Below, piece by piece: positions 50,001 through 61,499 of a stretch of DNA of 64,000 bases (the stretch's first letter is position 1; each line of letters begins with the position of its first letter). Location: positions 248,001-312,000 of the forward strand of contig JAJNNY010000026.1 in assembly GCA_022453515.1 (NCBI GenBank), written 5' to 3'. This stretch comes from Astrocystis sublimbata. Taxonomy: Eukaryota; Ascomycota; Sordariomycetes; Xylariales; Xylariaceae. The position numbers were made by a program, and so were the translations under genes. A model generated the notes under the pieces. It saw nothing but the letters and a program-made list of their open reading frames with translations, was not told the DNA's origin and did no database searches.

Positions 50001-51770
50001 CCGCTTATCTCAGCCTCAACGTCTGATTCGGCCCCGAATGCCGTTTGTATCACACATTGTGTAAGTGTAAGATGTGGTGCTCGCCAGCAGCTTCTGTTCC
50101 TCGCCCGCTGTTCAGGCTCTGCCGGTCTGCAACGTGCTGCGAGTCTTTTTTTGCAACAACCATGCACCAGCAGTTTTCAGCTTCTCAGCCATGACAAACT
50201 TCTTCTGTCGCCATGCCCATCCTTGCAGCGTAGCATCGCCGGGATCTCTCCCTGGTGGGGTCGGAACCTTCCATGGCTCGCATGGGCTTAGGGATGGATA
50301 TGCTATACTAGTCGGACTACCGCACAGTATCCAGAACGACACATCCACCGGCGCGCTCAGGCTACGATGCCATTGCACTACTTCTGCTTTCCTCTTCGTA
50401 CGCGTATGGCTATGCTGCATCGTTTGTGGGTTTTGCTACCCTCCTCCGGCATATGGGATGCCGTTTGCCCTCGAGCCCAAGTGTGCTAGTCTGCAGCACC
50501 CCGCAAGCTGTTCACGATACCCTCTACCCTCTACCGTCTGCTGTTGATCTATTGAGGAGACGTGTTGCTAGGGATTCTTACGAGTATACAGTTATACCCT
50601 TAGCTCAGCGATGGCCAGCCCCTTCTTCCTTCGCGCTTACGAGTATACCTTACAGAATCCTTACTGCCCGTCAAGCTAACATGACATCAACCTCCCGCTG
50701 ATCTGAATTTCGCTCCATCTACCATACAACTACTATGCTCCTACATGGGTATCGTATCTGCGTTACTACTGCTGTATGAGATACTGAAATAATCTTGGTG
50801 GACCGTTGATGTACACCACCGACTGACCACCTTGCTTCCATTTTTCGTGGACCAAATCAACCTTGTCCAGAATCGGTCTTCAAAAAGAAACGCGGATCGG
50901 ATCTGCATCTGATCGCCTACCAGCACCCTTTTGACGTCCCGCTGAATATATCCCGAATTGCAACAGCTGACACGACGAAGCTTGGCTCTCGTAGTGAACA
51001 CAAGCGGCATTGTGGGGAGCAGTTGTGAATAGCAGTATTCGTTCGCCGTCTTCAGTCTTCTTACATTGCGCAGCATACGCGTGCATGCAGTTGTTTGACT
51101 GCACCAGTCCGGCTTGCATCGGTGCCGAAAAAGAAAAAACATACCTAACGCAACCACGGCGCGATAGATAGGCCTTTGACGTGGAATTGGAGGAACCAGA
51201 ATCTCTCGTCCATCGTCCATCGTCCCTTCGTTTTACCGTGCTCTCGAGACTCGAGACAGACAGATCAGCTCCCTAGGCCGTCACTAGCAAAGCATCCTAG
51301 GCTGCTGCTGCATCGCTGTGTCAGTAATTTCACCTCAGCATCGACTAACCTTGGGACAACTACCCTGCATCTTGGCAGAAGAATCCTGGTCCCTGTTGCT
51401 GAACCCCTGGCGAGCCTGGCACCAGCTCTCGTTGGACACTTGCATGACAGCCAAGAGACGGGCAAGGGTACCCGGTCACTGATCTTCTCACTTCCAATAT
51501 TTGGTCCGATTCATATCCCATGGATCGTTTTCCGTTGCATTCCCACAACTGCCTTTCATAAACACTTGATTGTTGTTGTCGTTGTTGTTTGTTTCTGTCC
51601 TTCCCTACTTTCGTTCCCTATCTGCACGTCTTGCAACCTATGTCTGCAAGCCTTCGGTCAAACACAAGAGCTACGGGCACACAGCGGCCCGTGGAGTTGA
51701 TACTCGGGACGAACCTCTCAACATATCGAAACACGACACCCCGGATGCAATAGAACTTAACTTCATCAGC
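38046..51770. other. 13.7 kb gene desert between bHLH and CRIB genes
   Basis: No recognisable gene, tRNA or transposon. The left end is the bHLH promoter, with a TTTAAATAA element near 38227. The middle (41.3-43.0 kb) is AT-rich, while 43.8-44.4 and 49.8-50.5 kb are GC-richer and give overlapping ORFs on both strands that lack domains. The last ~600 bases (51.17-51.77 kb) are pyrimidine-rich and probably form a long leader of the CRIB gene. Divergent transcription away from the region on both sides suggests regulatory DNA or unannotated non-coding RNA. Confidence 0.5.
40114..40140 (+). repeat. GA-rich simple repeat
   Basis: A run of gaga and gagg units in the middle of the desert, with one or two interruptions. 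Confidence 0.8.
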
Positions 51771-54134
51771 ATGTTTTCCTCAGGTTCCACGTCCGCCAAC
51801 TTCAAGGGGCTTAGACGGAAAGTGTCTAACGACGTCAACCTGCCGAACATGCCCGTGTCTCGACCCTCCACTGCCACATCGACAGACCACTCTCACAGCA
51901 ATAGTGTAGCAGACATGCTTGAGCCCTCACTAAGTGGGCCCCCTTCGCCAGAGGGCATTCGTGCCTTTAGCAGACGGATGCAACGATCCTCTATGGCAGA
52001 ACAGCCTCCGAGTGAGCTTGCACCATCTTCAGGCTCATCGTCACTTCGGTCTGAAACGCCAGAAACGCCATGGGAGCCTAGCTTAGAGAATCTGAGCTTG
52101 TCGAAACACTCGTCTCGTCGCTCTTCGGCCCTGCTTTCCAAGGACCGGCCTGAAAGCGTACAGCTCTTTGGCAAGGCCGTTTTCACTCGCAAACCTAAGA
52201 TGCGCAGGGGACATAGTGACTTTGGGAATTCATTACTATCATTGACCGAGATACCAACTGAGACCGTGCCCGATGTGCCTAAGGAGCAACGATTTATCCA
52301 GTCCATGTTCACACGTCGACGAGCTAGAGGTGTATCGGAAGCCTCGACAAAGAAGTACCAGATCTCTGGACCGTACGACTTTCAGCACGTATCGCATTCC
52401 TCGAAGGAAAGTTTGTCTGGCTCAAACCTTGGCGAACTCAACCGAACGCGAACAAAACCCATCACCCCCAGCGCATTAGGGGGATACACGTGCCAGACAC
52501 TTGACAAACCACTTCCGAAGCCACCAACCCACGACCAAGAGTTGCAACGTCCGCCATCAAGGAATAGTATTCAGTTGTCGCCCCTTCTTCTACCGCGATC
52601 ATTTCCCAGTGATGTACAGACATCACCGATTCCTCCACCGCCTCGCACATCCAGCCGTATCTCACTCCGCCACGACCGAAATGACTCAGTTAGTACAGTC
52701 CACCTCGAAAGATCGAGGGCCAACTCGAACACTGTAGCGCCAGCATTTATCTTGCCAGCGGCCGACGGACCTTCACCCCCTTCTGAATCCCATGTGCCTT
52801 CGGATTCGGTGCAGCCCAAAATGAGTGATAACGAGAACTCTCCTTATTCCACGTGCGCTACGAATGATGATGTTGCGTGGCCCTTGACGAATTCTATGAC
52901 TTCTTTGACCGAGGTTCCTGAAGAAGACGAATATCACCTGACAACGATCAGGTCTCGCACGAGTATCATGAGTAATGGAACATCCATTCGAGGCAGCGTG
53001 TCTGTGCCGCATCTGCGTCGTATGTCTCTTAGCCAAGCAACACAACGACCAACAAGCAATGCTTCCGATACGCTAGGCAGATTTGATCTCTTTGCGGCCC
53101 AGCGCGCGCTGCGCGAGCATGGCGAGGATGAGATGGATGATGATGATGCCCACGAAAACTGGGAAGACGATATCGATTATTGCTACGATCACGAGGCCGA
53201 AGCCGATTGTGATTTTGCCTGGGAAAGACCTTCTTGCGACCTGCAACGTGAAGACTATCTCTCGGATAGCCCGATGTTCAACCATGAAACTGAATCTAGC
53301 TTCGGTAGCTTTGGGCCAGTGGCCGGAAATCTGCTATCAGCCGATGTTCCCGCACTGAGCCCTACCAGCTACGCCTTGGGCGTGACGCAACTTGGAGCCA
53401 TCACCCCAACTAGCTCAACAATGCCTATCACCTCTAACTTCTCGCTCCCGAGGATTGACTCTTCGACCCAGCTCAAGCGTGACTATGACCATGACCGGTC
53501 TCATTCCAGCGCCTCCAGCTCGCAGGACATGCAGGGTTTCTGCTTGTCACCTAGTCTATTGATTCCGAATGACTACCATGAGAAGATCCTGCAATACGAA
53601 AGAGGCGAGCTGATCTCGCGCGCCTCGAACGATGAACTCAAGAGTCTGCAGCATGATGCTGTTCAGTTCAAATTTGACGGACAAGGAACTAACCTACACC
53701 CGAGGTCCAGTGCATCCACAACTGTGTCCACTCTGTCAGAGCAATCGGGAACATCAAGTCGCTACCCATCCTCTTCTTTCACTCGCTGGACTGGTAGCAG
53801 CAGCTCAAGTTGGCAGATGCCCATCGACACCAAGCAGGCTATCACCGCTGTGGTCGACGAGGAGCCTGTGGCCGTCCCAGCTAGCGACGCCACTCTCGTG
53901 AATGCAGGGGAGCCTCAGCCCACTGCCACAGTGAACCAGGAACCTGGCCACAGTCGAGCACAGTCAGAGGCCATGTTGCTCATGAAGGTCCCCGATAATA
54001 CGGCTCTTGCTTCAGATTCGGAAGCCGCGAAGGAGTCCCTCAAGACTCACAGACGAGCCCGAACCGCGAGTAGGAGCCATACCAACGTATCTCCCTCATT
54101 CGCCCTCTTCCCACAGGTTCCTCAGCGCCCCTAA
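51771..54134 (+). CDS. CRIB (p21-Rho-binding) domain protein
   Basis: 787-residue protein from the ATG at 51771, the first in-frame ATG that gives a normal-looking N-terminus (MFSSGSTSANFKGLRRK). The frame is open for at least 67 codons further upstream, which read like leader sequence. A CRIB motif is visible near residues 198-209, ISGPYDFQHVSH, matching I-S-x-P-x-x-F-x-H-x-x-H; the usual following Gly is replaced by Ser. CRIB motifs bind GTP-loaded Cdc42/Rac, so a role in polarity or morphogenesis is likely but inferred. A second notable segment near residues 463-487 (WEDDIDYCYDHEAEADCDF) is acidic, with Cys and aromatic residues. I recall similar segments in uncharacterised ascomycete CRIB proteins. 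Most of the rest is Ser/Thr/Pro-rich and disordered, ending in a basic RRARTASRSH-type tail. There is no kinase domain, so this is not a PAK. No intron is seen. Confidence 0.8.
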   Translation: MFSSGSTSANFKGLRRKVSNDVNLPNMPVSRPSTATSTDHSHSNSVADMLEPSLSGPPSPEGIRAFSRRMQRSSMAEQPPSELAPSSGSSSLRSETPETPWEPSLENLSLSKHSSRRSSALLSKDRPESVQLFGKAVFTRKPKMRRGHSDFGNSLLSLTEIPTETVPDVPKEQRFIQSMFTRRRARGVSEASTKKYQISGPYDFQHVSHSSKESLSGSNLGELNRTRTKPITPSALGGYTCQTLDKPLPKPPTHDQELQRPPSRNSIQLSPLLLPRSFPSDVQTSPIPPPPRTSSRISLRHDRNDSVSTVHLERSRANSNTVAPAFILPAADGPSPPSESHVPSDSVQPKMSDNENSPYSTCATNDDVAWPLTNSMTSLTEVPEEDEYHLTTIRSRTSIMSNGTSIRGSVSVPHLRRMSLSQATQRPTSNASDTLGRFDLFAAQRALREHGEDEMDDDDAHENWEDDIDYCYDHEAEADCDFAWERPSCDLQREDYLSDSPMFNHETESSFGSFGPVAGNLLSADVPALSPTSYALGVTQLGAITPTSSTMPITSNFSLPRIDSSTQLKRDYDHDRSHSSASSSQDMQGFCLSPSLLIPNDYHEKILQYERGELISRASNDELKSLQHDAVQFKFDGQGTNLHPRSSASTTVSTLSEQSGTSSRYPSSSFTRWTGSSSSSWQMPIDTKQAITAVVDEEPVAVPASDATLVNAGEPQPTATVNQEPGHSRAQSEAMLLMKVPDNTALASDSEAAKESLKTHRRARTASRSHTNVSPSFALFPQVPQRP

Positions 54135-55288
54135 GCATCCTAATGGACACATGCTTCTGCACCAGATGTGATCGGTCGAAATAAATTGCAGCAAATTCGG
54201 CATCGACGATTTCGACTTGGAATCCCACAACTTTATACTACCATATGTACCATAACTATCGCTTGTTGGACATATCAATTATCTTTTTCCTTCTCGGAAG
54301 CATCGCGGCGTTTGCGAGCTTCTTTGTCAACAATACGGGATACCACCCGAGTCAGATTTTTTTGATTTTCCCTTTTTCATTTTTTTTTCATCTTCTCTAT
54401 GTTCCAGAAATTTGTCAGGACGACTGGCCCTAAATGCCACAATATACGTTAGACTGTTGCGGCGCGGGCAATTAGGATCTCGTCCAAGCAGAAAACCAAG
54501 ACGAAAGATCCCCAGACGCAGTAGACGGAGTTTTCGATTTTCACTTTTCCTCCTTTCCGGTCTTGGAAGAGGAGCAACAACAACAACAACAAGAAACCGC
54601 TTGGTATGGAGCATATTTGCACATAACTTACCTACCTTTCTTATATCTCCTTACGATGTATGACCGATACGATAAGAAACCGAAGGCAACTATAGAGTCA
54701 AGGGACACGATTCTCTTTTGCCGTGCATGGATGGATGGAGTGTGGTTTCGGGGGGATTTAAACGGACGTGGGGGAGTTTTTGGGATTGGGGTTTTAGTGG
54801 TATATAACCCACACATCACGCACAACTAGACGGATTCAGGAGGATACCTGGGGTGCATCCATATGTTCATATTAGCTCAAGGGATGTAGACATTATACTC
54901 TTAAAAATGATTAATATCATTAAAGCCTATTCACGATTGTTCCATGATATACCGATTGAGAGAGTGACTGATAGTCGGATATTTATAGCCTTATTCCGTA
55001 CATGCAACCAACTCGCTAATCAATGGCCAATCTACAATTTCAATTGCGTCGCACATTTGCTTTCTTCGCAGGCCTAAGAATTGAAGAGAACTATAAGAAT
55101 TTGCACGTTTCGTATCAATGCTCATCATGTAATGATTTGACTGACGTCTTCCGCATCTCATTTCGTACAATACCAATGAGTATTTATTCATACTAGATTA
55201 TCTAATGCTCCCCCAAAGTCTTTTTCCCACTGTTAGGGGCTACATTTCTCCACTAGTCCGGGTATCAATAGAGGACAAGTCTTTCTCA
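54135..55288. other. convergent intergenic stretch, CRIB and RRP5 3' ends
   Basis: About 1.15 kb between the stop codons of two convergent genes. It contains T-rich runs near 54355-54390, a short (CAA)n at about 54567 and an AT-rich right half. Both 3'UTRs must lie here. No gene is seen. Confidence 0.5.
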
Positions 55289-58200
55289 TCACTCGTCGTC
55301 TTCCTCCCCATTCTTTTTCGCCTCGGCCTTGGTCCTCACCCATTCGGTGGCCTTGGCCCTGACTTTCTCCTGACTCTTGGTATCGCCGTTCTTCTCTTCC
55401 CAGTCAGCCCAGCGCTTGAACCATTTCTTGGCAGGCCGAGCCTTGAGTCCCTTAACTTTGGTGCCTCGCTCAAACACGTCCCTGATGACTGCCTTGTCGG
55501 CGTTGGGGCCATCTTCATGGTCGAGCAGCTGACTCCACAGGTCAAATCTCTTGGGGAATGTGGAGATCAGTCCTTCGAACATGGTGCGGCCGCGCTCAGC
55601 ACTCCCGTTCGGGGAATTGTACTCTAGAGCGGCGAACTTGGTCATGAGGGGAAGGCGGGCGTGGTCCGGCAAGGCTTGCGTAGCCCGAGACAAGAGCCCC
55701 CTTGCCCGGTCGGGCTCATTCTGCACAGCATGTAGCCAGTGGGCGTAGTTGTGCCAGACGTCGGGAGAGTTTGCGCCAAACTTCTTCGTGATGGACTGGA
55801 AGAGCGCATCGGCTTTCTGATGGACTGTTAATTGTGCTCCAACGTAGGGATTGATCGGCTTTTCACTTACCTCGGGCTTGTTGTCTTGTACGTATATGCT
55901 GGCGAGTCGCTGGTAGACTTCTTGCTGATCATTGACTTGGCACGCACGCGTGAAAACGCCGTCTGCAGTGTCATCGCTTCCGAACCGCACCTCGAGATTG
56001 ATATATGCTATCCAGGCATTCAATTTCTCCGTTTCCTCGGTGCTATTGATTGTTGCGACAGCCCGCTCAGCAACTTCGCGAGCTTTGGCCAACTCACTGA
56101 CTTGCATTTGAAAAGCCATATATCGAGTCCATAGGTCAGAAGAATTGGGCTGGCGGTTGAGCAGTTGTTCATAGTCCACGGCGGTCTGTGGGCCAAGAGC
56201 GGCTAGATCACCACTTCTGTCCGTTTCGATCTGGGGCTTCCTCCGCTTCTTCTTCTTTTCTGTCGATGTGTCTGCACTGGCATCCGCATTGGTTGCGGCT
56301 TGTTCGTCAAGTGCAGTTCCGGACCAGTCGAAGCCTCCAGCATTGAGGGCGTCAACATCTTCGGTCGCATCAGCCATATTAGTATCATCAACATCGGAAG
56401 ATAGATCTCCGTCGTGATCAAGGCCATCAAACACGATTGAGCTGTCGTCATCCTCCATATCATCACCATCCTCACCGTCGTCGTCGTCGTCGTCCTCTTC
56501 ATCTTCATCCTCTTCGTCATCCTCTTCCACAAACTCCAGCAAAGCACCTGCAGGTTCGTCATCGTCATCACTGTCCTCGTCATCCTCAAGATACGAAGGC
56601 TTAAGGCCAAAGCTGATTTTCCTTTTTGGCGAGTCAATCTTCAAGATAATTGCCTTGACTGCATCGCCCTCACTGAGGAGTTTTCTTGCATCTTTGACTG
56701 GCTTCTCAGCCATCTCACTTCGGTGGCATAAACCGCTTACATTTGCGGAATCATCGATAAGAATGAAAGCACCGAATTCCTCCACTTTGCGTACTTTGCC
56801 AGTGATAATCTGACCTGCACGGAGGTCTTGGTAGTTGGTGAGTGGCACGAAATCATTTTCAACAACTGATGACTTGAGGCTCATTTGGATCTGGCCCGTA
56901 GCTGAGTCGACTGATGTGATCCGGCCCTTTACCAATTGATCAACTTGATACTCATCTTTCCACTCTTTGACAAACTTGTCCGAAAGATCAGAGATGCGAA
57001 CCATGGCGGTGAACTCACCACCGAGCCCGACAAACAAGCCTTTGTCGGAGACGTTCTTGACAAAGCCGCGGATTATATCGCCAGCCTTGAGCTGATCAAT
57101 ATTAGTGATCTCGCGATCCTTGACAGGTAACGACGAGTTCAAGACCCTGGAAGGTCGTGAGGAAAGACGTAAACGTTTGTTGCTCTTGTCCAAATCGACT
57201 ACTGAGACACGAACAAAATTGTTTTTGCTGTATGACATAGTGCTGGCTTCGCTATAGTCATCGCTAAGATCGATCAGATGTGCGGGCGCCGAAATGGCGT
57301 CACTAAGCTGTACGATGATCTGGCGTTCGTTGACCTTTGTGACTCTACCTGGGAGGACCATATTTTGTTTGATAGTATCCCAGGAAACATGGGTAGAGGC
57401 CCCAGAAGCCCGTGCTGATAAATCGAGGCGGCCTTCTGTAGGATTGACCGCTAGGACGCGCACTTTCAAAGCCGAACCGATCGGGAATCTTGTTGAGAGG
57501 TCTGCAAGGACGGAAACATCGTCAGATAGATCGAGCATGCTGACTCTGCCACGTACGCTAGGCGACAGGTTCACCCAAAGGGAGTTTTGCTGAACATTAT
57601 TCACAAAGCCGATATGTGTTGAACCAAGCTCAAGTGATTGTAGAGACAGCTCTGATATTGTACCGGATTGTAGATCCTTTGGTCTCGCTGAAAGTTCGAG
57701 CACTGACTGCGTCGACCGATGAGTGATAGGCAAGTACCGATGGTTTCTTGCGTCATGAATGCCAAGGACTCGCACGTTGATTGTCTTGTTCGCACGATAT
57801 GAGCCCAGAGGAGATTTGGGAGTTGTAATTTGCTCCCAAGAGTCAAACAACTGGCTGACATCTATGCGGCCATGGATATTGTCGGCCAGCCGAACATTCA
57901 GCTGAGTGCTCTTGATTGATACGATTCTCGCCTCTGTGACTTTACCGATATATAAGTCATCGGTAGTCTTTAGTGTTTCGTCCACCGGATTGTCCAATTG
58001 CAATGGTGCGGTTGACTGGACATCGGTTGTGGGCTTCTCTTGATGTTCGGATGAAGCAACGACGAGACGGGTATTGTCCCTATCTATAGAGTCGATCTTC
58101 ACAGCGATGGACTGATATTTTTTCAAGCCAAATTCTGTTTTATCCTGGTCTTCACGAGCTAGTTTCGACTTGGGTAGAAGAGCGACAATTTGTCCCGGAA

Positions 58201-60870
58201 ACTATTTATCACGCTGGAGTCAATAATTGCCTATTATAGTAAAGACACTGCTCGTGAAACATTGGTTTGCAGGTGTCTCGGGAGCATAGATACCTGTTAC
58301 GGTAATTTATGCCTCCGGGCCTTGCCAGAATGGGGAATAAAAGACTCCAGTGAACTGACCTGTACAAAGACGGCCGTAACAGTTATGTTCCTGACGAATC
58401 CTTGACGTATCTCACCTACTTGAGCCTGGTCGAAAGCCGTAAGAAGCTTACCATCGCGACTTGCTTGAACTAAGCTTGGCTTTTTTGACAAGGCAATTGA
58501 TCGGCGACTGTCATTCTTGCTTATCACAACAAGCTCGTCGAGAATCTGCCCGGTGCGAATTCCCTTCATAGAAGATTTATTTTTGCTTGGGCGATCGGTA
58601 AGCTGTCCGATTGAAAGTAGCGCTTTCAGACTGCTGTCGGTCAATTCGACATGAACATCGTCTTCAGTTTTTTGTACCACTTTAGCAGACACTATGTCTC
58701 CTATCTTCAGATTCTTAAGTGCGTTCTGCTTCTCTATACCGAAAGCAGAGGGATCCTTGCAGGACACAAAGAGTTTCTGGTCCTCGGCATCGAAGTTCAA
58801 TATATGCACGCTAACGACTTGGCCGACCCGGAAATGCTCTTTGGGATCACGTATATAAGCCTCGCTCATCTCCGAGACGGGAAGGAATCCCCGTACAGAG
58901 CCGTAGAATTGTACGATAGCCCCCTTATCGAGTACTTTGATAATAGTAGCAGGACTTTGTGCCCCCACAAAGAGCTCGTCGAAGGATCGCAATGGCTGCG
59001 CCTCGGAGTTCACAAGAGTTTTCTTCAACGTGAGTCTGACCTGGCGTTTGACGAGATCTGTTGACAGAACCCGAGCTTTAACCTTCAGACCCTCACGGAA
59101 CTTTTTCTCGGGGTGCTGCAGACGGACATCTGCTAGATGCATTTCTGGGACAAAACCGTGGACCCCTTCCGCCAATTTAACCAGAAGACCGCCCACACCG
59201 TCTTGATTGATGACCAATTTCTCGATCTCGCCATGAACCACGGCACCGACAGCAACATCTTCAATGCGGAGGAAAGGTTGTTTGAGCACGCTTGCTTCGA
59301 ACGATAGATTGAATATGCCATCTAGGGCATTGTAAGCTATTACTCTGCCCCGATGGACTGAGCCAATTTTGAAAGGACCAGATGTTTCAGAGAGTAGGTC
59401 GAGCTTCCCATCCTTGAGACGAGAAATGTGGACGAATCCGGGTATGTGATCTGCACCAATCTCAACAAAAACACCGATCTCAGGATCAACCTTGAATACA
59501 GTGCATTTCTCGACCATCGAAGATGGTGGGAGCAAGTCAAGGGGGCGTTTGGCGGACGCAGTTTGCTGAGGCGATAGAGTCAAAACGTGCTCCAGCAGCG
59601 ATACACCAAGTTTCGGTTCCTTGGCAGTAGGAAAGTCGCAAACAACGCGGGCCTTCACTTTCTTTCCAATATTGTATTTGGCCTCTAAATCCAAGGATTT
59701 CGGGCCGGCACCTGAATGAATCTGGTCGGCTGTGACATCCAAGGAACCCATCACCTTGCCTACTAGTCCACGCTTCGAAATGTCGGATACCATGAGCTCA
59801 ACCACGGACCCCGGCACAAAAGTTTGAATCGTAGTGGCTTCGGACGCAAAGTTCTGGACGTTTCCCAATTTGCTTTGCAGTGCTGATAATTGCACAATTT
59901 TACCATTGGGGCTTTTCCCAGTGACGAGGCACATGGCAACAGCTCCAGGCTGCATGCGGGTCTCGAGAAGATCGCGAGACACTTCTTTTCGAGGAAGGAA
60001 ACCCCGGGCGCGTGATTTAGACAGACCGAGATCCATGACGAAGCCATGATCTTCTGCACTAGACACCGAGGCCATGACAACGGCATTCTCGACCATCTCA
60101 TCGCCCGAGAGTCCCGTGTTCGCATCCTGCGGCCGCAAGGATAGCTCGATATGCTTCTTCGGCTTCGTCAGGGTGCCCGTATTCTCCTCTGTTGTAGAAA
60201 TCACGTATGCGCGAAGGTATTGGCCGACCTGGAAGATGTCCTTCAAATCGATAGCATCGTTCTCGTTGTCATCATCGTCAAGAGCTTCAGCCTCGGCCGA
60301 GAGCCTTTCACTCAGGGCATCAGAAATGGAAGTGATGGACACATGGCCGGAGAGGCTATTAGGCAAGGAGAGGATGAGCTGCAAAGGACGAATTTCGGTG
60401 ATTTGACCTAGGACGAGGGAGCCTTTCACCAAACGCTACTTGTGGTCAGAAGCTGTCGCTCGGAACAAGTGCTCGCGCAGGCTACTTACTTGATAGTTCA
60501 GACTCTCTATTCTGACGACGTCTTCAGCCGGCTGAGTGGTACCAGAGGTTTTGCTCTTCTTGGACTTCTTTCGCTTCACAGATTGGTCGCCCTTCTTGTC
60601 GCTCTGACCGGAGGCCTGCTCGAAAAGGACGTCTTGTTTGGCCTGGACGGAGATCTGGCGATGCTCGAGGGGAGACAGCACGCTCGCACCGCCACGGGGG
60701 AACAGAGGTTCCTCGTCCTTCAGCTTCGAGACGGCGGCGACACTGGCAGGCTTCTGGTCGGCTGGTGTCGCGCTGGGCTTGGGCTTTGCGGATTTGTCGG
60801 ATTTGGATCGCTTCGGCGACTTGGTAGCTGGTGCGCCGCCCGGGGCATCTTTTCTTTTGAGGGTGCTCAT
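55289..60870 (-). CDS. RRP5: rRNA biogenesis protein RRP5
   Basis: Large nucleolar pre-rRNA-processing factor needed for both 18S and 5.8S rRNA maturation. Three exons: 60870-60490, 60435-58360 and 58201-55289 (stop TGA), ~1789 residues, normal for the family. The N-terminus is basic and Lys-rich. A long series of S1 RNA-binding repeats follows, beginning right after the first junction with RLVKGSLVLGQI. An acidic block (nt about 56450-56600) leads to C-terminal HAT/TPR-like repeats with DLWTRYMAFQMQ and WHNYAHWLHA, and the protein ends KNGEEDDE. Intron 1 (60436-60489, 54 nt) is GTAAGT...AAGTAG. Intron 2 (58202-58359, 158 nt) uses GTCAGT...AAATAG and joins TAVFVQ to FPGQIVALLPKSKLARED in phase 0. 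The start is taken at MSTLKRK (60870); an in-frame ATG at 60930 would add 20 residues. It is divergent from the hydrolase gene. Confidence 0.93.
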
Positions 60871-61499
60871 CATGTCATTCCATGGGCGCGGGCCGATGGT
60901 GTGTTCTGGCGAGCAAAAGACTAGGACCATAGAACTGCCTCCATCAATTCCCTAAACTTTTTTTGCCGGTCGCTTATCGATAATGCACATGCTGCCTGGT
61001 TCGAGAGATGTCTAACCAATTTAGGCATATTTTTATTTACATTACCTAAGATACCACGGCGGGCGGCGGGTGATGTATCCATGCAGCCGCCTGCGACGGA
61101 GGGGCACTACTAGGTACCGGGGCACTTGGCATCCATTGAATACCCACCTGCAGCATGCATTGTGCCTGACCAGTCCCCCCAGTCGGTACCTACAGAGGTA
61201 CATGTAGGAGGTATCACAAGGGACTGAATATCATACGCCGAGCATGACATCAGGTCTCTCTACCTAAGGTAGCTTAGGCTTCTAAATAGGCCTCGGTAGG
61301 GATCAAATGTTAGGTAGGCTGGCTACCTTGCCTTCTGTAAGCTATAACTTTGGAACTCATCGATGAGGGCTGATCAGGCACCCCTATCCTTTTCCCACTT
61401 GTAAACAGACATCCGGTAGAGCGCCCCATCAGCCACCAGGGAAGGAAGCATCGATTTTACTGGGGGGACGATGACTGTGTTCACAGTTCCCCCATCTCT
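60871..61499. promoter_or_regulatory. bidirectional intergenic promoter, RRP5 / alpha-beta hydrolase
   Basis: About 570-630 bases between divergent genes. It holds T-rich runs next to RRP5, several GGTA/TACC words (61195-61330) and a 12-bp palindrome with PAC cores (annotated separately). No separate gene is seen. Confidence 0.6.
61356..61367. promoter_or_regulatory. palindromic PAC-like element
   Basis: CTCATCGATGAG is a perfect 12-bp palindrome containing the PAC core CGATGAG on both strands. In yeasts PAC is bound by Dot6/Tod6-type Myb proteins at ribosome-biogenesis genes. Here it is ~490 bases upstream of RRP5 and ~130 bases upstream of the hydrolase ATG. Function is inferred. Confidence 0.45.
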
